Below are positions 28,485 to 35,712 of a stretch of DNA of 64,000 bases, piece after piece; positions within the stretch are counted from its first letter, which is position 1, and each line of letters opens with the position of its first letter. The translations under genes were made by a program, and so were the position numbers. The notes below the pieces were generated by a model that was given only the letters and a program-made list of their open reading frames with translations, was not told where the DNA came from and did no database searches. Origin of the DNA: CAWARU01 sp963784575 (GTDB taxonomy: Bacteria > Pseudomonadota > Gammaproteobacteria > UBA6186 > Azoamicaceae); NCBI GenBank assembly GCA_963784575.1, contig CAWARU010000001.1, forward strand, positions 3,100,001-3,164,000. The letters run 5' to 3'.

Positions 28485-29930
28485 TTAAACCTTCACTTTT
28501 TGCGCTGCACTTCCTGCTTGCCTTGTTTGCAATTTTTGAAGACGTTCTTTTCCAAACTGATCTCCAGCTTCTGCTGCTTGTTGGTAGTAATCAAATGCTA
28601 GCTTCAGATCTACAGCAACCCCTTGGCCTTTTTCATAGCAAAAACCTAAATAAGCTTTTGCTGTGGCACTGCCCTGATCGGCTGCTTTACGATACCAAGC
28701 AGCCGCTGCTTTTTCATCTCGAGGTCCACCTTCGCCATTGTGTAGGCAAACAGCATAATTAAATTGTGCTTCCATATGATCTTGACTTGCAGCCATTCTA
28801 AACCACTCTCGGGCTTTTACTGGATCGGGAGCACCCGTTCGACCTTTTTTGAAACAGTTTCCGAGATTATTTTGAGCGTCTTTGTCTCCAGCTTCAGCAG
28901 CTCTCGTATACCAGAGTACTGCAAGCGGATAGCTTTGCGGAGTGCCGTGGCCTCTATAAAAACAGTTTCCTAAATTAAATTGAGCAACGGTATGTCCTTT
29001 TGCGGCTGCCTTACTAAACCAAGAGAAAGCCTTATCGTAATTTTGTACCACAACTTTGCCATGATAATAACAATCGCCAAGATTATTTTGCGCATCTGAA
29101 TCCCCTGATAGCGCTTTTTCTTTCAAAGATTCTTGTCCAGGGGAGTCTGGTCTTGATATCGCTGTAGCAGCATCAGTTTTATAGAGTGTTTGACTGGGCA
29201 AAGCATAACTTAAAGCATCGGGTCCATCGGGCAGTCTTGGTTCGGAAACACCTGCGCCAGATTGGCTCGGAATTCCAGAAGCTAAAGCCCCTGACAGAGG
29301 AGAGCTTGTTTTAGAAGCGGATTGATAGAGCATTACCACTGGGGGCGAGTAAGCAGAGGGACTTGCGGCAATAACATCTTTGGCCATCGAAGTCCCCTTC
29401 TCGGAAGCTTCTTTCTCTGAAGTTTCTTTCATTGATTTAGTTTCTTGGCTCGAAGGGGGTAATGTTGGAGATAGGGCAGCACTTTTACTGCCATTATCAG
29501 AAGCGATTTGATGTTTTCGTGCTTCTCTTAAATAATGAATGGTACGGCTTTGTAAAGCTAAAGTTAAATCAGCTTCTATGCGGCCTAATTTCCCATACAA
29601 TTGATCAAATTTTTCATGATGAGATTTTGCTTTACCAAAACTTTTAAGATTCATCAATAATTTTTTTATATTACTTTGGGAAGCTGCAGCAGGATTAAGG
29701 GTATTTAAAAATTCAAAACATTCTTGTAGACATTCTTCCAATGGTTCTAATAATACTTTATAGCGATCTGGATCTGAACTGTCGGTTAATAAATCCTTCA
29801 CTGAAAATTCAATTCGTATTAATCTAGCACTCAGTTCCTCGCATTGTTTTTTATTATCACTTCTAAGATTAGCCTGTGTATAAATCGTTTTTGCAAGAAC
29901 ACAAATACCACTAATTAGATCAGTTAGCAT
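28485..29930 (-). CDS. Helical-bundle (MLKL/HeLo-like) N-terminus with C-terminal Sel1 repeats
   Basis: 481 residues; AAGGAG seven bases before the ATG. Residues 1-140 are predicted helices whose spacing and residues resemble the MLKL N-terminal four-helix bundle, including N-K-K-Q-C-x2-L-x2-R at 26-36 and a last helix K-L-x-R-I-E-A-D-L. This is my reading by memory, not a search. Residues 145-265 are a disordered Ser/Pro/Lys linker with two copies of Y-x2-P-x4-Y (194-202 and 242-250), a motif also present at 33-41 of the kinase-NACHT protein. Five Sel1 repeats follow (about 275-470, GDSDAQNNLGDCYYHG type). No CaaX box. First gene of the unit, behind a TATAAT box and GTTCGGA direct repeats. 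Confidence 0.78.
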   Translation of the reverse strand: MLTDLISGICVLAKTIYTQANLRSDNKKQCEELSARLIRIEFSVKDLLTDSSDPDRYKVLLEPLEECLQECFEFLNTLNPAAASQSNIKKLLMNLKSFGKAKSHHEKFDQLYGKLGRIEADLTLALQSRTIHYLREARKHQIASDNGSKSAALSPTLPPSSQETKSMKETSEKEASEKGTSMAKDVIAASPSAYSPPVVMLYQSASKTSSPLSGALASGIPSQSGAGVSEPRLPDGPDALSYALPSQTLYKTDAATAISRPDSPGQESLKEKALSGDSDAQNNLGDCYYHGKVVVQNYDKAFSWFSKAAAKGHTVAQFNLGNCFYRGHGTPQSYPLAVLWYTRAAEAGDKDAQNNLGNCFKKGRTGAPDPVKAREWFRMAASQDHMEAQFNYAVCLHNGEGGPRDEKAAAAWYRKAADQGSATAKAYLGFCYEKGQGVAVDLKLAFDYYQQAAEAGDQFGKERLQKLQTRQAGSAAQKVKV

Positions 29931-30028
29931 AACGACACTCCTTAAAAAAGCCGATAAACGTGAATAGCATATTCTTAACGATTTTGGGTTTTAACTGCAA
30001 GAGAGAGTTTCGACATAGAGCAATACTT

Positions 30029-30077
30029 ATTATAGAGTGTTGTTTTTCTCGTTCGGAGGTGTTTTTTTCCGTTCGGA
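30029..30077 (-). promoter_or_regulatory. Likely promoter and operator of the kinase unit
   Basis: On the minus strand a perfect TATAAT (30034-30029) lies about 98 bases before the start codon at 29930. Where a -35 box would be (30051-30057) there is instead a TCCGAAC element, repeated exactly 20 bp further upstream (30071-30077, within CCGAACGG). Two copies on the same face of the helix, one overlapping -35, is the usual layout of an activator-dependent promoter. CCGTTCGG recurs in the gap before the kinase gene at 27653-27660. The regulator is unknown. Confidence 0.4.
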
Positions 30078-30084
30078 TGAGACC

Positions 30085-30164
30085 ATTTCGGACACCGGTT
30101 GCTGCTTTTGAAGTTCATCTCTAGTAGTGTACATTATTTGAAAGCAGCAAACGAAGTCCGAAAT
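30085..30164. repeat. Imperfect inverted repeat, 25-bp arms
   Basis: The left arm (30085-30110) and right arm (30140-30164) are inverted copies matching at about 21 of 25 positions: ATTTCGGAC, then GTTGCTGCTTT or its near match, separated by a ~29-bp loop. It lies between the kinase unit promoter and the Nudix relic. It could be a bidirectional hairpin terminator or the remains of a small inverted-repeat element; there is no T-run. Confidence 0.5.
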
Positions 30165-30228
30165 ACGCTTCGCCACAACGTACATACAATATTACTATTT
30201 CTGAGTCTCGGTATTTTCCATGGAATTT

Positions 30229-30414
30229 TTATTCTGCTTTTCCTTCTCTCTTACCTCCGGGTACACACCAAGTATTTCCTTCCGATTTTGATGGATGTCT
30301 TTTAAGAAACAAAAATTCGTCCTTATATTTCAAAAAACAGGCTACGACTTCCATATCAGGAACGAAATTTATTGGAGGATTTAAAAATACAAATTTTGTT
30401 GCTTTCTTTAACAA
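30229..30414 (-). pseudogene. Truncated Nudix hydrolase
   Basis: The frame encodes only the front half of a Nudix domain: a strand reading MEVVACFLKYKDEFLFLKR, then the start of the Nudix box W-C-V-P-G-G-K-R-E, and stops at TAA within ten residues. The rest of the box (RE-x2-EE) and the C-terminal half are missing in all frames downstream, where the inverted repeat begins. A working Nudix enzyme needs about 130-150 residues and the full box, so this is a remnant. The upstream start is a poor TTG. Confidence 0.6.
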
Positions 30415-30483
30415 TTTTTAGACTTCCTTAGCATTGTTAAAATAAATCATTGAGGGATTTTACCTCTCGATAAGTATAACACA

Positions 30484-31011
30484 TTATGGACAATTTCCCT
30501 GATCATCAGCTGGATAGTAATAGCCTGAACCAATAAAATAATCTCCTTTTATAGGTAAGATGTAACTTTTTTTGCATTCGAGTTTACCAGTGTACGGATG
30601 CTTCTTTTTACGCCCAACGAGCCATCCTCCACCTTGTTTTGCTTTTTCAATTTCTTCTTTGACTAAATAAACACCTTCGGCATCCTGTAGGTTGAGTTGA
30701 TTTGTGCCAATCCAGACAGGATTATTCATGTTCGCCAGAACAATACCCTCGTAATCTAGAGCAAAAATATAATAAGTATCCTTATTAAATATTCCAGTCT
30801 TTTTATTAAACTCTTCGAGAGCCCTTTCCTTTCCATGGGTCGAAATATATTGATTAGCTTTTTGAACTAAAGAAATAACATATTCTTCATCTTTAGTTTC
30901 TTTGATGTTGGTTGCTGCAAGTAGGCTTGAATTGGAAATGGATATCCCCAGGAAAATAATCATGAATATAAAGTTAAAATGATATCTTGATTCTTTAGAT
31001 TTAATTCTCAT
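30484..31011 (-). CDS. Exported single Cache-domain protein
   Basis: 175 residues. AGGA lies about eight bases before the ATG. A basic N-terminus is followed by a hydrophobic segment (FIFMIIFLGISISNSSLLAA, residues 14-33), a signal peptide or anchor. The rest resembles a single type-2 Cache domain: a long helix with AxxYIxxHGxERALEEFN, then YYIFALDYEGIVLANMNNP, the GTNQLNLQDAEG turn, and SYILPIKGDYFIGSGYYYP. Cache domains bind small ligands outside the cytoplasm. Here it is not fused to a kinase or chemotaxis domain, so it may be a stand-alone periplasmic binding protein. It survives intact in a zone of gene relics. Confidence 0.75.
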   Translation of the reverse strand: MRIKSKESRYHFNFIFMIIFLGISISNSSLLAATNIKETKDEEYVISLVQKANQYISTHGKERALEEFNKKTGIFNKDTYYIFALDYEGIVLANMNNPVWIGTNQLNLQDAEGVYLVKEEIEKAKQGGGWLVGRKKKHPYTGKLECKKSYILPIKGDYFIGSGYYYPADDQGNCP

Positions 31012-31130
31012 GTATGTGTCCTACTTTTCTCCGCCAATAATTAAACATCTAGTCCCGATTACAGATGAGGCATGCTTGGATTCTGCCTTAAAATTCTTTA
31101 AACTTTCGTGTTACCACACACCTAAGTTCA

Positions 31131-31295
31131 ATGGATTGAAATATCCAAAAGAAGCAATACCGCATCCGTAATTGGCATGATTATAACGAAGCTTTAGTAA
31201 AAAGGGGAGAAATAACTTTCTGGTTCGATGAGGAAGTTATCCGACAATGGTATATAAAAGGAACGACAAGAAGCAGAGGAAGGCCTAGAATATAT
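31131..31295 (+). pseudogene. N-terminal fragment of an IS5-family (IS903-like) transposase
   Basis: The frame from 31140 reads QKKQYRIRNWHDYNEALVKR and then EITFWFDEEVIRQW, ending in a GTTRSRGRPRIY block. This is the start of IS903-group DDE transposases (…NW-x2-YN-x-AL-x-x-RG-x-x-TFW…RGRP). An in-frame TGA follows the apparent ATG-GAT. After RIY (31295) the similarity ends abruptly, where a reverse transcriptase fragment on the other strand begins. The DDE catalytic domain is absent. No intact terminal inverted repeats were found. Confidence 0.7.
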
Positions 31296-31440
31296 TGTGT
31301 TTCAACGGGGTTTGTAATGATTTGTTTGAATATTTTAATAAATCAGGATCATCATACACTTTTTCAAGATCTTTTAAAAGTTTATGATGCAAAATCGATG
31401 AATAGAATGATTTTATATCGGCCCTTATTAGGAAGAAAAT
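31285..31440 (-). pseudogene. Reverse transcriptase fragment
   Basis: The minus-strand frame contains RADIKSFYSSILHHKLLKDL followed by EKVYDDPDLLKY, matching the first catalytic block of bacterial reverse transcriptases (group II intron or retron type: D-I-K-S-F-[YF]-x-S-I-x-H). Only about 45 residues remain; neither the YADD motif nor a maturase domain is present. Reading continues better in another frame after LLKY (QIITNPVETQY), which suggests a frameshift as well as truncation. It abuts the transposase fragment at about 31290. Confidence 0.55.
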
Positions 31441-31496
31441 TCTGCCAAGAACTATCTTCAAATTTGTGCATATATTTAGCACCATAATTATTATTG

Positions 31497-31562
31497 TGTC
31501 ATAGCTTTTTCCTGCTACTGCTTTACCGCTATGTGCAAGATGTGCTGGGAGGCTGTGCATTA
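31497..31562 (-). pseudogene. Decayed copy of the sufU 3' end
   Basis: Translated on the minus strand this reads C-T-A-S-Q-H-I-L-H-I-A-V-K-Q-stop-Q-E-K-A-M-T, which aligns without gaps to the end of the sufU product of this window (CATLPWHTLHAALKKLQEKA). The DNA similarity is visible directly (CAGGAAAAAGCTA is shared). It contains an internal stop, and no upstream sufU sequence is present. It is a duplicated and degraded fragment lying next to the reverse transcriptase fragment. Confidence 0.55.
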
Positions 31563-31575
31563 GCCCCCCTCGTTA

Positions 31576-31818
31576 TTACTTCAACATTTTTTTAGATACA
31601 GGTTCACTTAATGTAGGAATTTCTTCCACTGGTTCAATAGTTAAATGGGGTATATTACGATTTGCTGCAATTGTACTCATGAATGTCTCCCATTGAGCAG
31701 GAGACAAACTGTTAACATCAACACCAGTATTAGCTTGAGAGCTTGAAGAATTAGATTGAATTTGTACCGCATAAAGACTTTCTGTTAAAGATTTGATTGA
31801 TTCTGATGGTACTGACAC
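31576..31818 (-). CDS. Small hypothetical protein
   Basis: About 80 residues from a GTG preceded by GAGG at six bases; the ATG at 31878 has no ribosome site. Not recognised. The middle is Ser/Gln/Asn-rich (QSNSSSSQANTG), followed by LSPAQWETFMSTIAANR and a Pro/Glu/Ser-rich end. No signal or membrane segment. It sits between the relic zone and the U-box unit on the same strand and could be a remnant of something larger. Confidence 0.4.
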   Translation of the reverse strand: MSVPSESIKSLTESLYAVQIQSNSSSSQANTGVDVNSLSPAQWETFMSTIAANRNIPHLTIEPVEEIPTLSEPVSKKMLK

Positions 31819-32060
31819 GTGTAACCTCACTATTGTTTGCTGGTTAAAAATTATAACTAAAAGATTACAGAATATCATACTTATTTAGAAAAGTATACAG
31901 TAGTTAACATACTTACCAAATTTCTTTTCGGATCCAATCCAGCCCATGCTTAAAAATTGTTTTTTTTGCATATCAATGGGTTACATAACAATCTTATTTA
32001 ACTACCTAATATTCTAATTTTTGTCCTGTACCATGTGAGAAAATAGTCAATTTGATTGTT

Positions 32061-33326
32061 TTAGCCTGTCTTTAACTGAGAAGCCAGCGACCTCTGAATA
32101 TCTTGACTACTTGCCGATTCGCTTCGTTTTTTCAACATAGTGGTTATTTTAGAAAACAATATAGCTTTTGGAGGCAGAATATCACCACTAACGACCGGAC
32201 CTGTTAAATCACCCATCTGTGCAGGTTTTTCTGACTGCTCTCGTAATATTGTTCTAACAGTATTGATAAAAAACTGTATTTTAGCAAACAGTTCTTTCAA
32301 GGCAGCTTCCTTGCGAGGATCGAAGAAAGCATTTACAATTCTCTCAAATACCTCTATTTCTGGCCTAGTTTGCCTTTCTAGTCTGCTTTTCTGCGTAAGC
32401 TTCAATTGTGTTTCGGCGCTCATATGTTTATACAGAAAATTTTCTAGATCGTCTGGCTTTCCATTTAATAAAATCTTGTTTTGTTCAGTCTGTTTATCCT
32501 TTTTGGGAAGAACTGCTTCTCGTTTATCAGCAGGCAGTTCAGGCAGTTCACTATTAATTTCTTGTATAAACTCTGGATACGCATTCAAAATTCTTATGAG
32601 ATCATCTGAGCTCACTAAGTCATAGAATTTTTGTAATAAAGATTTCTCGTCGCTTATTTCAAGTTGATATTCTGATGTTGTCTGAAATATAGAGAAATAA
32701 TAATCAAGTTCCACAAAATTAACTTTAGATAAAATTTCCTTTGGCAATGATACTTCTTTTTCTTTAATGCATTCTAGCTCATGCTCATCTTTTTTTTCAG
32801 GAATATCAGGCTTTTTATCATTAACTCCACGTTTTTTACGGGAATCTTCTATTCGTATACAAAGCTCAAAATGTTCGCTTACAAATTTGCAAAATTTTAT
32901 AACTTTTTTAACGCTCTTGAGAGTATAGTATTTTGTTTGATTTTGTTTTTCAGTAAGAAAAGAACTAAGTTGATCTATTATTTCTTTTTGGGTTTTCCAA
33001 TCATCTTTTTTCATTTTATCTAAAATATTAAGCACCTTTACGAAATTTTTCTCAGCCAAGGCAAGCATTAGAGATTCCATTGAAACCGATTGAGTTTCAT
33101 CGTCTGATATTGTGTTAAAGCCTTCCTCATAAAATTGAATCACTTTAAAATTACCTAGGATTTGCTGCAGTCGGGCATTTGCAATGCTACATTGCTTGCG
33201 TGTTGCGGCAATAATCCACGCTAACGTTTCAGTTTCTGAAAGTACTTGTGTTCTTGAGTCTTTTGGATTTGCTTTATTTTTTAAGAGTATTAACAGATTT
33301 TTATCATCAGGTTGTATATCATCCAA
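32061..33326 (-). CDS. Hypothetical helical protein paired with the U-box gene
   Basis: 421 residues; not recognised as a family. The only available start is a TTG at 33326, with a weak AAAGA seven bases upstream. It is helical and charged throughout, with a basic stretch near 163-175 and an acidic one near 177-190. Residues 229-257 (LLQKFYDLVSSDDLIRILNA, then YPEFIQE) match the last ~28 residues of the upstream U-box protein (FLNLMSSGEFARLTKDYPDLL), so the two share a small domain. The gap between them is 10 nt. A joint transcript is near certain, and an ancestral single gene split by a frameshift is possible. Role unknown. Confidence 0.7.
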   Translation of the reverse strand: MDDIQPDDKNLLILLKNKANPKDSRTQVLSETETLAWIIAATRKQCSIANARLQQILGNFKVIQFYEEGFNTISDDETQSVSMESLMLALAEKNFVKVLNILDKMKKDDWKTQKEIIDQLSSFLTEKQNQTKYYTLKSVKKVIKFCKFVSEHFELCIRIEDSRKKRGVNDKKPDIPEKKDEHELECIKEKEVSLPKEILSKVNFVELDYYFSIFQTTSEYQLEISDEKSLLQKFYDLVSSDDLIRILNAYPEFIQEINSELPELPADKREAVLPKKDKQTEQNKILLNGKPDDLENFLYKHMSAETQLKLTQKSRLERQTRPEIEVFERIVNAFFDPRKEAALKELFAKIQFFINTVRTILREQSEKPAQMGDLTGPVVSGDILPPKAILFSKITTMLKKRSESASSQDIQRSLASQLKTG

Positions 33327-33336
33327 TAATTGTCTT

Positions 33337-34707
33337 TTAAGATTCTACTAAAAGATCCGGGTAGTCCTTCGTTAATCTTGCAAACTCACCGGAACTCATT
33401 AAATTTAGGAATTGTATTAATACAGGGATTTTACTATTAGTCATCTGATCATATTTTTTCCCAAATCCATGATGTATAAACGCAAATAGCATGGTTTCTA
33501 GACAATAATATATGATTTTGGGTAATTTTTGTTTGCGAGGGGATGAGATTTTATCTTTTTCCGCGATTGTTTTTGTCTCCACTTGTTGTTTTCTTTCAGC
33601 CCTATCTAATAACAGAAGATCAGCTGGAAATGCTTCTAATTCAGTTGTTTTTCTTTTATCGAACTCTTTCAAAAACTCTTTCCACCGTTCATCAAGTCCA
33701 CACTCAAGATGCAATAGCCTTTCTTTAAGATCTTGTCTTTTTTTGCGTTCGGCTTCTAGCTCGGCTCTCCATTTTGTTTCCTCCTCCTTCTCACGAGCTT
33801 GCATTTCAGCGTGATGTTTTTGTTCTTCTGCTTTTAAAGCCGCCGTTAAATTTAGTTGATGTTCTTGCAGTTGCCTTTGTGCATCTTCCTCTCTTAGTTT
33901 TCTTTCGAGTTCTCTCTGTGCTTTTTCTTTAGCTTTTCTTATTTTTTCAAAATTTTTGTGATGTGTTTCTAAATCAAAATCAATTCCAAAACTTGCCAAT
34001 TTTGTCAGCAATTCCTCCGAAACCGCTTCACAATAGTTTCCTTTGAGTAAAGCTTGTAATATTTGTGTTTGTTCATTTACAAAAGCTTCATTTTTTTTTC
34101 GATGATCGTATAGGTATTCAGTGATACCTTCAATGAATGAAAGAAATTTACCTTTAGGTTCAAGGGCTTTTTTGCATTTTTCTAATGCGTATTCAAAATC
34201 TTTCTTCTGTTGCTGGACCTTATTATTGAAAGCCATTTGTTCTGCTTCAACTGCATCCTTTGTGGCTTCTTTCTTTAAAACTTCGAGTCTATCATTGAAC
34301 TCTTCTTGTTGCTTCTCTAAGCGTTTGTTGAAATCCATTACGTGCTGTTCTGCCCATTCTTTGATTGCGTGACTCCTGGCTTTAAGCTTATTTTCAACAT
34401 CCAACGCAAAAAGGATTTGTTCAAAAGTGAGAGATTCAAAATGTGGGACAATGATTGTTCTTGTAAATGGACAAGAATTGTTATGGCTTTTGAGCCAACT
34501 CTCAATTGCATCTCGGTCATAAACGGTATTTTTTTGAACTTCAGCAGGATGGTTAGCAATTCGTACACAATTGATGGCAAAATTATATTGTATCGCACAT
34601 GAATAGTATTCAGTGCCCTTACGTAGTTCTTTTAAACTGATAATATTATCAAGATCTTGTTGAATAGAATCAATCTCTATCGAAAAAATATCATCTGCTA
34701 AAACCAT
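33337..34707 (-). CDS. U-box domain protein with long coiled coil, probable E3 ubiquitin ligase effector
   Basis: 456 residues from the ATG at 34707, with GGAGG five bases upstream (the ATG at 34731 only places that site inside the frame). Residues about 37-107 form a U-box: an initial C-A-I, then NHPAEVQ-x3-VYDRDAIESWLKSH, NSCPFTRT, and a closing helix LTFEQILFALDVE. U-boxes recruit ubiquitin-charged E2 enzymes; bacteria have no ubiquitin, so such proteins are injected effectors (LubX and GobX of Legionella are precedents). A long Glu/Lys/Gln/Ala-rich coiled coil follows (about 110-355), then a C-terminal domain whose final motif recurs in the downstream gene. No signal peptide, consistent with type IV export (inference). 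Confidence 0.8.
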   Translation of the reverse strand: MVLADDIFSIEIDSIQQDLDNIISLKELRKGTEYYSCAIQYNFAINCVRIANHPAEVQKNTVYDRDAIESWLKSHNNSCPFTRTIIVPHFESLTFEQILFALDVENKLKARSHAIKEWAEQHVMDFNKRLEKQQEEFNDRLEVLKKEATKDAVEAEQMAFNNKVQQQKKDFEYALEKCKKALEPKGKFLSFIEGITEYLYDHRKKNEAFVNEQTQILQALLKGNYCEAVSEELLTKLASFGIDFDLETHHKNFEKIRKAKEKAQRELERKLREEDAQRQLQEHQLNLTAALKAEEQKHHAEMQAREKEEETKWRAELEAERKKRQDLKERLLHLECGLDERWKEFLKEFDKRKTTELEAFPADLLLLDRAERKQQVETKTIAEKDKISSPRKQKLPKIIYYCLETMLFAFIHHGFGKKYDQMTNSKIPVLIQFLNLMSSGEFARLTKDYPDLLVES

Positions 34708-34962
34708 GTTTTCCTCCAAAATAATTTTCATTATTCTTAAATTTAAATTCGTATTCTGTTATGGCTAGATAAAGTTGTAAACTATCTAATGCTTCAACTT
34801 TTTATCAGTTTATCAACTTATCATAAATATAGACTGGGGTCAAGTCTCTTCTTTATACACAATGATCAGTTAAAAGTAGGGCCTTTACATCACTTTAGAT
34901 CACACTTGCTTACAAAATATTAAATCAACAAACTGTTTTTATATATAGTTATTTAGTCTTTA
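34708..34962. other. Gene-free AT-rich stretch upstream of the U-box gene
   Basis: No coding frame is supported. It should contain the promoter of the U-box unit, but no clear -35/-10 pair stands out. At 34831-34847 there is a small dyad, AGACTggggtcaAGTCT; ends of this GGGGTCAAGTCT kind are familiar to me from the edges of small transposon-like elements, but this is only a hint. Confidence 0.4.
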
Positions 34963-35108
34963 GTAACAGCCCAGGTTGTACCCAATTCCCCTGGATTGCT
35001 TCGCGCTACGCGCTCGCAATGACGCAAGTTCTTAGCAAATGTGCAACGAACTTGCATCATTGCGAGGCCGAAGGCCGTGGCAATCTAGAAAAGTACCTGG
35101 GTTGTTAC
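34963..35108. repeat. 146-bp palindromic intergenic element (MITE/REP-like)
   Basis: Two arms of about 60 bp are inverted copies around a short centre near 35030-35048. Outer ends are GTAACAGCCCAGGT and ACCTGGGTTGTTAC; inner parts are GGATTGCTTCGCGCTACGCG…CGCAATGACGCAAGTTC and GAACTTGCATCATTGCGAGG. The GGATTGC…GCAATGA core is a repeat type I recognise from intergenic DNA of several host-associated proteobacteria. As RNA it would form one long hairpin. It lies 79 bp after the sufU stop and could also end suf transcription. Confidence 0.75.
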
Positions 35109-35186
35109 AGTCTTTATTAATTAAATAAAAAAAATGTAAATAATTCGAATTGAGTTTAACTTGACGTTTCATGGTACAGGAATCAA

Positions 35187-35705
35187 TTACTCTGTCGTAG
35201 CTTTTTCCTGCAACTTCTTTAGTGCGGCGTGCAAGGTGTGCCAGGGTAGCGTGGCGCATTTGACGCGGGTGGGGAAGGCGCGGACGCCTTGAAGGGCACA
35301 CAGTTTACCGAGGTTATAGGGCTCTTCGGGATTGGTAATACAGGAGGTGTTGCTGCAGTTTAGGGTTTTATTGTTGGTGATGGAGTGATCAGTTTGTAGC
35401 AGGAGAGTTTTGAAGTTCTCGAATAATAAGGCTGCTTCGGCTTCGGTTTTTCCGAGCAGGGCTTCGGTCATGAGGGAGGCCGAGGCAGTGGAGATGGCGC
35501 AGCCGTGGCCTTGGAAGGCGATGTCGGTGATTTTTTGATCGGATTCAGATAAGGAAATAAATAATTCTATTTTGTCGCCGCAGAGGGGATTGAAGCCTTC
35601 GGCTTGGTGGCTGCAAGAGGGAATATTACGAAAATTTCGGGGAGAGGTGCCGTGATCGATGATGAGTTCTTGATAGAGTTCGCGGAGTTCAGTTTCATCT
35701 AACAT
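35187..35705 (-). CDS. sufU: SufU/IscU-type Fe-S cluster scaffold or sulfur-transfer protein
   Basis: 172 residues from the ATG at 35705; a TTG further up would add 22 residues that overlap the frameshifted tail of sufS. Conserved blocks: ELYQELIIDHGTSPRNF near the start, then the three Cys regions NPLCGDKIEL, GHGCAIS and VKCATLPWHTL, the metal-binding positions of SufU. Relative to IscU it carries the insertion before the third cysteine (about 105-145, with extra Cys in NCSNTSCITNP), as in SufU. It accepts sulfur from SufS for delivery to SufBCD. Last gene of the suf operon. Its ATG would lie 7 nt after the original sufS stop. A decayed copy of its 3' end lies at 31497-31562. Confidence 0.93.
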   Translation of the reverse strand: MLDETELRELYQELIIDHGTSPRNFRNIPSCSHQAEGFNPLCGDKIELFISLSESDQKITDIAFQGHGCAISTASASLMTEALLGKTEAEAALLFENFKTLLLQTDHSITNNKTLNCSNTSCITNPEEPYNLGKLCALQGVRAFPTRVKCATLPWHTLHAALKKLQEKATTE

Positions 35706-35712
35706 GTGATAT

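Noticed and set aside
31285..31560. A 91-codon minus-strand frame as a real gene
   Set aside because: It is a composite of an out-of-frame sufU relic, unrelated sequence and a truncated reverse transcriptase block, without a ribosome site.
35032..35301. An 89-codon minus-strand frame across the sufU end
   Set aside because: It reads sufU in the wrong frame and then runs through the palindromic element; there is no independent support.
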